Shown: one piece after another, positions 57,984 to 64,000 of the stretch
Layout of the letters: every line of letters starts with the position of its first letter
Position numbering within the stretch: the first letter of the stretch is position 1
Assembly: GCA_026129685.1 (NCBI GenBank)
Contig: JAHCHO010000001.1
Coordinates: forward strand, 310,001 to 374,000
Origin: Fimbriimonadaceae bacterium
GTDB taxonomy: Bacteria > Armatimonadota > Fimbriimonadia > Fimbriimonadales > Fimbriimonadaceae
Reading direction: 5' to 3'
Length of the DNA: 64,000 nt
Made by a program: the position numbers and the translations under genes
Notes under the pieces: generated by a model
Seen by the model: only the letters and a program-made list of their open reading frames with translations
The model's database searches: none
Told to the model about the DNA's origin: nothing

Positions 57984-59861
57984 TCAGCGAGCCTTCATGA
58001 CGCCCGCGAGAAGTCGAACGTAGGCCGCTTGGTAGTAGATCGCGTTCTCGGTGAGCTCCCAGCTGTTCATCGGCCAAGGCTCGTTGAAGTCCGCGTACGC
58101 CTTGGCGCGCGGTTGTGTCCTGATCCAGTCCACCTCGCCCGCCCGGTTCCCCTTTGATCCGCCGTAGCTCTGGTTCGCACCGCCGACCACGTAACCAGGG
58201 GGCGGGTTCGCGGCGAAGGGGGTGTCGTAGTTGAACCGCTCGTGCCAGATGCGCTTCATCGAGAGGGCCGCGCCGTAGCGCTCCATGTTGGTCAGGAGCA
58301 CCGCGCTGAAGGGGTTCACGCCGTGGAACGAGTGCAACAGGTCGCTCGCCCGCGTTCGAAGACGTTCACGATCTTCCGGCGCCACGCCCCCGTGTTGCGC
58401 CGCGAGCAACGCTCCGAAACCGAAAGACGCGCGCACCGTGTTGCTTCCCCAGTGGTAAGCCTCCGGGTTCATCCACGCTCGATAGAGGTCGGCCTCGGCG
58501 GAGGGGGAGAAACGGTCGTTACGGGCCGAATCGCGGAGCTGTCTGCGAATCCGGCCGCAGAGGGCGGGGTCGGCGTTCGGCAAGGACAGGTAGTCGGTCA
58601 GGGCCTCGGTCATTCCCGTCTCGTACGGGCTCCAAATTCCCTCCGACAGCTGGCGCGTCTTGCCCGCTTGCTTGAGAACCGCATCGTGGTACTCCTTCTT
58701 TCCCGTCAAGGCGAACAGGTGAATCCCGGCCATGCCCTCGAGCCGATCCTGGTCCTCGGCGCTCCGGCTGGCGTTGCCCGCCCGGATCTCGCCGGTGTCG
58801 GATCGGACCGTCTGGGGATGGGAGTGGTAGTATCGCCAGCCCTTCTCCGCCCTTGCCCGCAGGCCGTCCGCGAACGCCTTCCACTTGGGAAACCTGGAGT
58901 ACACGCGGGCAGCGTGGGCGAAATTCATGACGGTGGTGATCGTCGCGCCGGTGCACTTGGGGCCGTAGTAGCGCGGTCGGGTCGGGCCGCTGTTGTCGAC
59001 GTCGCCCATCTTGACGAACACGCCGCCGTCGGCGTCCTGCATCTTGACGAGCCAGTCGTACTGGTACTTGACCTCGTCCAAGAGGTCGGGGAGGCCGTTC
59101 CCGCTCTCCGGGATGCCGAAGTCGTCGGTGAACGCCTTCGGGTTGTCGCGGTAGGCGTAGAGGAGCGAACTCAGGACGTCCGCGTTGAAAGGCGGGTACT
59201 TGTTGGTGTCGCCCGCGTCCATCCAGCCGCCAGAGAGGTCGCGCTCGGTGCTCGGATCGTTCTTCGCCCAGAGGGCCCGAGCCTTCCGATCCTGGTCCAT
59301 GTACGAAGGAAGCAACCAGGGCTTTTCCGCCGAAGGGGCCTCGAAGCGCCAAGAGAGACGCTGGTAGAAGTAAGTCTTGACCGCCGCCCGGAGAACGTCG
59401 CGGTAGACGTCGTCCCCGATTCGGAAGAGCGGCGACCGCCGCTTGGTCGAGGGGTCGAACACGTAGAACTCGCCCTTCTCCTTGAGCGGGCTGAAGTCGA
59501 ACCACCAGCCCCGGTCGCCGGAGTCTTCGTGCACGGCGCCCGCTTTCCATGCCTTTGCCGGCCCCCGGAGGACGGTCTTCCCGTCTTTGCGCCGCTTGAC
59601 TTCAAGCACGTTCCCGGGTGTGTAGGCGTCCCCCGCGTTGTAGCCGGTTACAGGATCGGTGATCACCGCGACCTTGCTCTGCCCTGGGAGGTAGCCGAAC
59701 TGGTCGACGTGGATGCGGCCGGTCACCGCCGGGAGCCCGGCGATGGTCACTCCGTCGAGTCTCGGAACGGCAAAACTCGGATAGCTCGTGGTCTGGGGCG
59801 CACAGGCGGAAACGCTCGCCAAAGCGCACGCGGCGGTCAGCGCGAAAAGAGGAGCCACCAT
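57984..59861 (-). CDS. Exported GH9 cellulase-like glycosidase with N-terminal Ig-like domain
   Basis: 625 residues. MVAPLFALTAACALASVSAC could be a lipoprotein or secretion signal (SACAPQ). The N-terminal CelD_N-like Ig domain (RIHVDQFGYLPGQSKVAVI) precedes an (alpha/alpha)6 barrel. GGWMDAGDTNKY provides the catalytic Asp pair and SWELTENAIYYQAAYV the acid Glu; these are the GH9 signatures. It is expected to cut beta-1,4-glucans. The chosen ATG 59861 has TAAGAC at seven bases; the frame extends to 59897. It ends 77 bases before the propeller gene's start. Confidence 0.93.
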   Translation of the reverse strand: MVAPLFALTAACALASVSACAPQTTSYPSFAVPRLDGVTIAGLPAVTGRIHVDQFGYLPGQSKVAVITDPVTGYNAGDAYTPGNVLEVKRRKDGKTVLRGPAKAWKAGAVHEDSGDRGWWFDFSPLKEKGEFYVFDPSTKRRSPLFRIGDDVYRDVLRAAVKTYFYQRLSWRFEAPSAEKPWLLPSYMDQDRKARALWAKNDPSTERDLSGGWMDAGDTNKYPPFNADVLSSLLYAYRDNPKAFTDDFGIPESGNGLPDLLDEVKYQYDWLVKMQDADGGVFVKMGDVDNSGPTRPRYYGPKCTGATITTVMNFAHAARVYSRFPKWKAFADGLRARAEKGWRYYHSHPQTVRSDTGEIRAGNASRSAEDQDRLEGMAGIHLFALTGKKEYHDAVLKQAGKTRQLSEGIWSPYETGMTEALTDYLSLPNADPALCGRIRRQLRDSARNDRFSPSAEADLYRAWMNPEAYHWGSNTVRASFGFGALLAAQHGGVAPEDRERLRTRASDLLHSFHGVNPFSAVLLTNMERYGAALSMKRIWHERFNYDTPFAANPPPGYVVGGANQSYGGSKGNRAGEVDWIRTQPRAKAYADFNEPWPMNSWELTENAIYYQAAYVRLLAGVMKAR

Positions 59862-59909
59862 ACGGTGGGTCTTACCTCTTCCCGGAAGGACCGGCAAGGG
59901 TCCGCCCGC

Positions 59910-60929
59910 CTAGAAGTCGTACTGTCCGATGTTCTCCTTGGTGAACGCGATCGTTCCGCCCAGCATCACGTTGTCGCCGACGACCGCCTTCTCGCCCAGG
60001 CGGCCCGCCATGAGCGTGGTGGCTCCGGCCTTGAGGTCGCCGTCCACCAGCGCCCGCGCGGCGAACACGGTGAGATAGCCGAGGTCCTTCGTGTTCCAGA
60101 GGATGACCGACTTGACGACCCCCTGCTCGACGTACGACCGCATGTCGTTCGGGGTCGAGAGGCCGGTGACGACCACCTCGCCCGTCTTGCCCGCTTGTTT
60201 GATCGCTTCCGCCGCGCCGGGAAACGCGACGCTGCTGATCGCGAACACACCTTTGAGGCCAGGGTAGGCCTTCATCAGGTCCTGGGTCACCGAGAATGCC
60301 AGCTTCTGGTCCTCGTTCGAGGGCTTGGTCGCGACTAGGTTGAGTCCCGGGTACTTCGGCAACCGGGCTTTCATGAACTTGATCCACTCGTTCTGATTGG
60401 CGGCGGTGAGTGAAGCGGTGACGATCGCGACCTCGCCTTTGGCGGCGTCTCCACCTAGGTCCTTGGCCATCGCGTCGACGAGGGAGTTCCCGATCTCCTC
60501 AGGGGTCGCCTGGTTCACGAGGAACTCGCGCGTATCGGGGGCGGCGTCGGCGTCCCAGGTGATGACCTTGATCCCGGCTTCTCGGGCGCGCTTCATCGCC
60601 GGGGCGAGCACGTCCGGGTCGTTGGGCGAAACCGCGATAACGTCCACCCCTTGCGCGGTCCACTGGTCGATGAGCTTGACGGCGTCGGCGGCGTCCCCGC
60701 TGGTGGGGCCGTCGTAGATCAACTCGACGTTTCCGAGCTCCTTCGCCGCCTCCATCGCCCCCTCCGAGCAGCTGGTGAAATAGGGGACGCCCTTCTTCTT
60801 GGGCAAAAGGCAGACGACGATCTTCTTGGCGGCGCCTTCCTTGGCCCCGGGCGCGGCGGCCTTCTCGCCACAACCGACCAACGACAAGACGGCGAGCCCA
60901 ACGGCGAGTGCGAACGGTGCGGTCTTCAT
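59910..60929 (-). CDS. Sugar ABC transporter substrate-binding lipoprotein (rhamnose/AI-2-type)
   Basis: 339 residues. MKTAPFALAVGLAVLSLVGC is a lipoprotein signal. The mature protein is a PBP1 fold with PYFTSCSEGAMEAAKELGNV, ELIYDGPTSGDAADAVKLID, DVIAVSPNDPDVLAPAMKRA and GIKVITWDADA, which closely resemble rhamnose (RhaS) or autoinducer-2 (LsrB) binding proteins. The ligand is inferred. It lies 50 bases after the permease gene on the same strand, so it is probably cotranscribed. Confidence 0.92.
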   Translation of the reverse strand: MKTAPFALAVGLAVLSLVGCGEKAAAPGAKEGAAKKIVVCLLPKKKGVPYFTSCSEGAMEAAKELGNVELIYDGPTSGDAADAVKLIDQWTAQGVDVIAVSPNDPDVLAPAMKRAREAGIKVITWDADAAPDTREFLVNQATPEEIGNSLVDAMAKDLGGDAAKGEVAIVTASLTAANQNEWIKFMKARLPKYPGLNLVATKPSNEDQKLAFSVTQDLMKAYPGLKGVFAISSVAFPGAAEAIKQAGKTGEVVVTGLSTPNDMRSYVEQGVVKSVILWNTKDLGYLTVFAARALVDGDLKAGATTLMAGRLGEKAVVGDNVMLGGTIAFTKENIGQYDF

Positions 60930-60979
60930 AGCCTCGATGGAACCGGATTCGGCGCCGGGCGCGCGCCTCCTGTCCAACC

Positions 60980-62002
60980 TTAGCCGGACGCGGCGACGGG
61001 TTCGGGTCTCGGTCGGCGCGTTCGTCCGATGAGACGTTCCAGAAGCACCGTTCCGACCAGCAGGGCTCCGATCACGATCAAGTTCAGCTCGTTCTGCTTC
61101 CAGTGCCAGCCGACGAACTCCCGGGTTTCGTGGATCAGGGCCAGGCCGAGCACCAGCCCGAGCACGTTGCCTCGACCGCCCTCGATGCTCGCCCCGCCGA
61201 GCACGACGGCGGTGATGGCCTCCAATTCGAGGCCCGTGCCAAGGTCCGCCTTGGCGGTGTTGTTGCGCGCCACCAATAGCACCGCCGCCAGGCCGCAGCA
61301 CGCCCCACAAGCCGCGTACAGCCCCTGCTTGACGCGAGCGACCGGAATGCCGGAGAAGCGGGCGGCGGTCTCCTCGGTGCCGATGGCGACGAGCCACAAT
61401 CCCACCAAGGTTCGGCGCAGCACGAAGGCCGTCGCGACCGCGAGTCCGGCGAACACCAATCCCGGGACGGGGACTCCTAGGATCGTGCCCTGGCTCCACC
61501 AGAGCAGCGAGTCCGGGTAGCCCGAAATGGGTCGCGCGAGGCTGACGCCTTCCGCGACTCCCCGGAACGCCGCCATCGTCGCGAGGGTCACGATGAGCGG
61601 ATGGACCTTCAGCCGCGCGACGAACCAGCCGTTCGTCGCGCCGAGTGCTCCGCCGACCCCGACCGCGAGCGCGGCCGCCAATGCGGGCGGCGCACCCCGT
61701 TCGTGCGACAAACCGAGGACGACGGCGCTCAACGCCAGGGTGGAGCCCACGGAGAGGTCGATGCCGCCCGTCACCACGATGAGCAGCATGGGCAGGGCAA
61801 CGATCGCGAGTTCCCAGGCATGGCCGGCCAGGAGCCACTGCGCCTTGGGTGCGACGAAACGTGGCTCCAGAACGCCTGCGACCAGGACCAACCCGGCGAG
61901 CAGAATGGCGAGCACGAACTCGCGCGACCGCAACGCGGGGTGCGGCCAAGGGGTCGAAGAGCGCCGATCCGTCGGAGCGACTTTCAAGCCGTCGGGGGCC
62001 AC
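60980..62002 (-). CDS. Sugar ABC transporter permease (RbsC/RhaP-like)
   Basis: 340 residues with about eight to ten membrane helices (FVLAILLAGLVLVAGVLE; AIVALPMLLIVVTGGIDLSV). GGIDLSVGSTLALSAVV and VVLGGASIEGGRGNVLGLVL are the two conserved loops of BPD_transp_2 permeases. The GTG at 62002 is chosen because CATAAT ends six bases upstream; the frame continues to 62161. It pairs with the fused ATPase-permease at 62339 and the binding protein at 59910. Confidence 0.93.
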   Translation of the reverse strand: MAPDGLKVAPTDRRSSTPWPHPALRSREFVLAILLAGLVLVAGVLEPRFVAPKAQWLLAGHAWELAIVALPMLLIVVTGGIDLSVGSTLALSAVVLGLSHERGAPPALAAALAVGVGGALGATNGWFVARLKVHPLIVTLATMAAFRGVAEGVSLARPISGYPDSLLWWSQGTILGVPVPGLVFAGLAVATAFVLRRTLVGLWLVAIGTEETAARFSGIPVARVKQGLYAACGACCGLAAVLLVARNNTAKADLGTGLELEAITAVVLGGASIEGGRGNVLGLVLGLALIHETREFVGWHWKQNELNLIVIGALLVGTVLLERLIGRTRRPRPEPVAASG

Positions 62003-62338
62003 CCGTGCATTATGCCGGGGTTGCCGCGCGTGTTCGACTTGTGCATACTGGTTCTTTCTGGCGCGCCGGGTTGGGTTCCGATCCGCCAATGATCGGTCGC
62101 TCCGTGCGGGGCCTCCGGCCTCTCCCGTCGTGCCGACGGAGAACTCGATGAACGGTCCCACCTCGTCTGCCTGGCGATCGCGGCGTTCAGCCCGGTCGTT
62201 CCCCGCCTAGCAGCGAACAATCGGAAGCACGTCGGGAAGCGCCAGCTGGAATCCGCTCGCCGACCTTGACAGGAGCGGAACGGTCAATGTGGTCGACTTC
62301 CTTCGGTTGCGCGGCACGCTCGGAACGTCTGGAGACGC
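62003..62338. other. Intergenic region between the two transporter genes
   Basis: 336 bases. It holds the CATAAT box of the permease gene at its left end and, at its right end on the plus strand, the dockerin-like remnant listed separately. No intact gene of support is seen in the rest. Confidence 0.6.
62009..62014 (-). promoter_or_regulatory. CATAAT -10-like box, leaderless start of the permease gene
   Basis: CATAAT on the minus strand ends six bases before GTG 62002. It is inside the frame extension and supports the shorter start. Confidence 0.45.
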
Positions 62339-62342
62339 CTAG
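62211..62342 (+). pseudogene. Dockerin-like C-terminal remnant
   Basis: The plus-strand frame between the stop at 62208-62210 and the stop at 62340-62342 reads 43 codons ending NPLADLDRSGTVNVVDFLRL then RGTLGTSGDA. DLDRSGTVNVVDFLRL matches the calcium-binding F-hand of dockerin type I repeats (DxDxSGxVNxxDF). There is no start codon of value and only one repeat, so this looks like the tail of a lost cell-surface enzyme gene. It ends inside the 3' end of the convergent transporter gene. Confidence 0.55.
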
Positions 62343-64000
62343 GCGGAAACTCCTCGGCCACGACGGGACAGGTGGTCGCCCAAGACCGCCAGCAGGATGA
62401 GCCCTCCTTGGATCGCGCGCTCCCAGTAGGTTGCGGACTCGCCGAGCCGCAGGAAGATGAGCACGGTCGCCACGATCCCAAGGAGGGTCGCGCCAAGGAC
62501 GGTGCCCAGCACGGTCCCGCGACCACCTCGGATCGACGTGCCTCCCACGATCACCGACGCGACGACGACCAGCTCAAAGCCGTTGCCGAAGCCGGACTCG
62601 ATCACCTGAAGCTGGGTCGCTGCGAACAGCGCCGCCACCCCTGAGCCCAGCCCGGTCAGCGCGAACACCGCCATCTGAACGCGGTGGACGGGCACCCCCA
62701 CCAACTCGGCCGAACGAGGATCGCTGCCGAGAGCGACCACCCGCCGCCCGAACGGCGTCCTCAAGGAGAGCCATGCGGCGATCAGCACGACGGTGCCGGC
62801 CGTGAGGACGCCATAGGGTACGCCAACGAACGCGCCCGTGCCGAACGCGCGCAGCCCGTCCGGTAGGTTCTCGATCCATCGGCCCGCCATCAGCCGCTCG
62901 GTCGCGCCTCGATAGACGGTCAGGGTGCCCAAGGTGACGATGATCGAGGGCACCCGCCCATAGGAGACGAGAACACCGTTCAGCAGCCCTCCGACCAATC
63001 CGATCCCGAGGCACACCGCCACCCCCGCGTAGACCGGCAGGGCCAAACGGTCCTCCGAGCACGCGATCCCCAATCCGGCCGCGCAGAGGCCCATCAGCGA
63101 ACCGACCGAGATGTCGATCTCGCGCGCCAACACGACCAGCGTCATCATCGAGCCCACGATCAGCGCCGGGGCGACCTTGACCGCCATGTCGCGCAGATTG
63201 TCGAGTCCGACGAAGCCCGGGTTCACCACCGCCGCTGCGACCAGAGTCAGCGCGAGCAAAGAACCGACGGACAACTCGCGGCGAAGCCTTCGGCGGGGCG
63301 GGGCGGAGACGGCCGGATCGGTCTCGCGAGGTAGTGCCAGTTCCAGGATGCGCTCTTGGGAGGCCTCGCCGCGCGCCAACTCGCCCGCCACCCGACCCTG
63401 CCGCATCACGACCACCCGATCCGCCAGGCGCAGAACCTCCGGCAGGTCGGACGAGACGACGAGGATGGCGACGCCGCGCTTCGCCAGGTCGCCGATCAGC
63501 CGGTGAATCTGCTCCTTGGCGCCCACGTCCACCCCGCGCGTTGGCTCGTCCAGAAGAAGGACGCGGGGATCGGTCGCCAGCCACTTGCCGAGCAGCACCT
63601 TCTGCTGGTTACCGCCCGAAAGCGACGCGACCTCCGCCAGGTCGGAAGCGCATTTGATGGAGAGGGCGCCGATCGTGTCGCTCGAAAGGGCGGCTTCCGC
63701 GCGGCGATCCCGAACCCCCAAGCGCGCGGGACGCTCGACCATCGCGAGGTTGTCGCGGACGGTCATCGGAAGGTGGAGCCCTTCGTGCTGGCGATCCTCC
63801 GGCACGAGGCCGAGGCCCTGCCGAACGGCCCCCGGCGCGTCCGCCGGAACGGCGACCCCGTCGATCGTGATCTCGCCGGCGTCGTAGGCGTCGAGTCCCA
63901 GTATCGCCCGCGCGACCTCGGACCGACCCGCCCCTACCAATCCGGCGAGAACGACCACCTCGCCCCGGCTCACCTCGAGGGAGACCTCGTCGAAAGCGCC
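62339..64000 (-). CDS. Sugar ABC transporter ATPase fused to permease, N-terminus beyond the window
   Basis: The window holds the last 553 codons. The first part is the second nucleotide-binding domain of an RbsA/RhaT-type ATPase: VVVLAGLVGAGRSEVARAIL (degenerate Walker A), VASLSGGNQQKVLLGKWL and VLLLDEPTRGVDVGAKEQ. It continues without a stop, through an Arg-rich linker (PPRRRLRRELSV), into a permease with REIDISVGSLMGLC and VVGGTSIRGGRG loops and about eight membrane helices. ATPase and permease are normally separate proteins. The first nucleotide-binding domain is expected past 64000. The neighbouring permease and binding protein complete the importer. Confidence 0.92.
   Translation of the reverse strand, partial: GAFDEVSLEVSRGEVVVLAGLVGAGRSEVARAILGLDAYDAGEITIDGVAVPADAPGAVRQGLGLVPEDRQHEGLHLPMTVRDNLAMVERPARLGVRDRRAEAALSSDTIGALSIKCASDLAEVASLSGGNQQKVLLGKWLATDPRVLLLDEPTRGVDVGAKEQIHRLIGDLAKRGVAILVVSSDLPEVLRLADRVVVMRQGRVAGELARGEASQERILELALPRETDPAVSAPPRRRLRRELSVGSLLALTLVAAAVVNPGFVGLDNLRDMAVKVAPALIVGSMMTLVVLAREIDISVGSLMGLCAAGLGIACSEDRLALPVYAGVAVCLGIGLVGGLLNGVLVSYGRVPSIIVTLGTLTVYRGATERLMAGRWIENLPDGLRAFGTGAFVGVPYGVLTAGTVVLIAAWLSLRTPFGRRVVALGSDPRSAELVGVPVHRVQMAVFALTGLGSGVAALFAATQLQVIESGFGNGFELVVVASVIVGGTSIRGGRGTVLGTVLGATLLGIVATVLIFLRLGESATYWERAIQGGLILLAVLGDHLSRRGRGVSA

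Noticed and set aside
56044-58023. Plus-strand frame of 659 codons opposite the propeller gene
   Set aside because: Arg/His/Val-rich composition, no motif and no promoter; it is the mirror of a gene with repeated Asp-boxes.
58242-60338. Plus-strand frame of 698 codons opposite the GH9 and binding-protein genes
   Set aside because: It spans two real genes and the gap between them in antisense and has shadow composition.
62163-62210. Upstream continuation of the dockerin remnant
   Set aside because: A stop (TAG at 62208) interrupts this frame and neither other frame shows a second dockerin repeat or enzyme motif.

Overview
The window is a 64 kb stretch of a GC-rich bacterial chromosome. It holds about 60 genes, 3 degraded or frame-broken genes and one dockerin remnant; I saw no tRNA, rRNA, CRISPR array or transposase. 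The best guess for the source is an Armatimonadota bacterium of the Fimbriimonadia type. The main clue is the pseudopilin at 26344-27186, whose N-terminus carries the FTLIELLVVIAI helix followed by an FPVFAQAK stretch that I associate with that phylum. Many signal-peptide proteins with carbohydrate-active or beta-propeller domains, a LacI regulator and several lipoproteins fit this. The assignment is an inference from gene content, not a phylogenetic result.

Layout. 1-2411 (minus): a secreted protein of unknown function cut by the window edge, and a CE6-type carbohydrate esterase. 2656-7687: pgk, then four uncharacterised exported proteins and one small Cys protein; one exported protein looks like a divergent clan-CD peptidase and has an 11-C tract inside its promoter spacer. 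7898-10906 (minus): obgE-nadD-rsfS-TPR membrane protein, with coupled or overlapping stops and starts. 11056-14733: exported proteins including an 861-residue zinc metalloprotease, plus acylphosphatase. 14840-18813: a clan GH-A glycosidase and a partner-switching set (RsbW-like kinase, tandem-STAS antagonist, PP2C phosphatase). 18852-24800: free methionine sulfoxide reductase, hpt-rho, and nusA-ylxR-infB with a hairpin/T-tract in the nusA leader. 24827-28243 (minus): LacI regulator with tandem palindromic operators, pseudopilin, small lipoprotein, GH2-like glycosidase. 28393-30460: nucleotidyltransferase/small-protein pair (toxin-antitoxin-like) and a lone sufB. 30729-35172: GYF-TM2 protein, beta-carbonic anhydrase remnant, then an FHA / PP2C phosphatase / Ser-Thr kinase operon. 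35169-41366 (minus): Wza-like export protein, rsmI, fabH, plsX, DUF177 protein and a GH29 fucosidase. 41466-45790: lipoprotein, ubiX, SDR epimerase, HD phosphohydrolase and purB. 45904-48982: an exported protein interrupted by an in-frame TGA, a four-gene operon of small Cys-rich and pseudopilin proteins behind a near-consensus promoter, and a frame-broken SGNH hydrolase. 49024-64000: TlpA-like thioredoxin, NIL protein, acetyl xylan esterase, prolyl oligopeptidase, Rieske oxygenase, a large VPS10/BNR propeller protein, a GH9 cellulase-like enzyme, and a rhamnose/AI-2-type sugar ABC importer whose ATPase is fused to a permease.

Functional picture. The window mixes housekeeping operons (translation, lipid synthesis, glycolysis, purine synthesis) with a saprophytic kit: esterases, glycosidases, exported peptidases and a sugar importer. 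Signalling is by partner switching and by Ser/Thr phosphorylation.

Cross-cutting observation. At least eleven genes have a TANNNT -10-like hexamer placed exactly 6 or 7 bases before the start codon, usually with no Shine-Dalgarno sequence. This predicts widespread leaderless mRNAs and was used to choose several starts.
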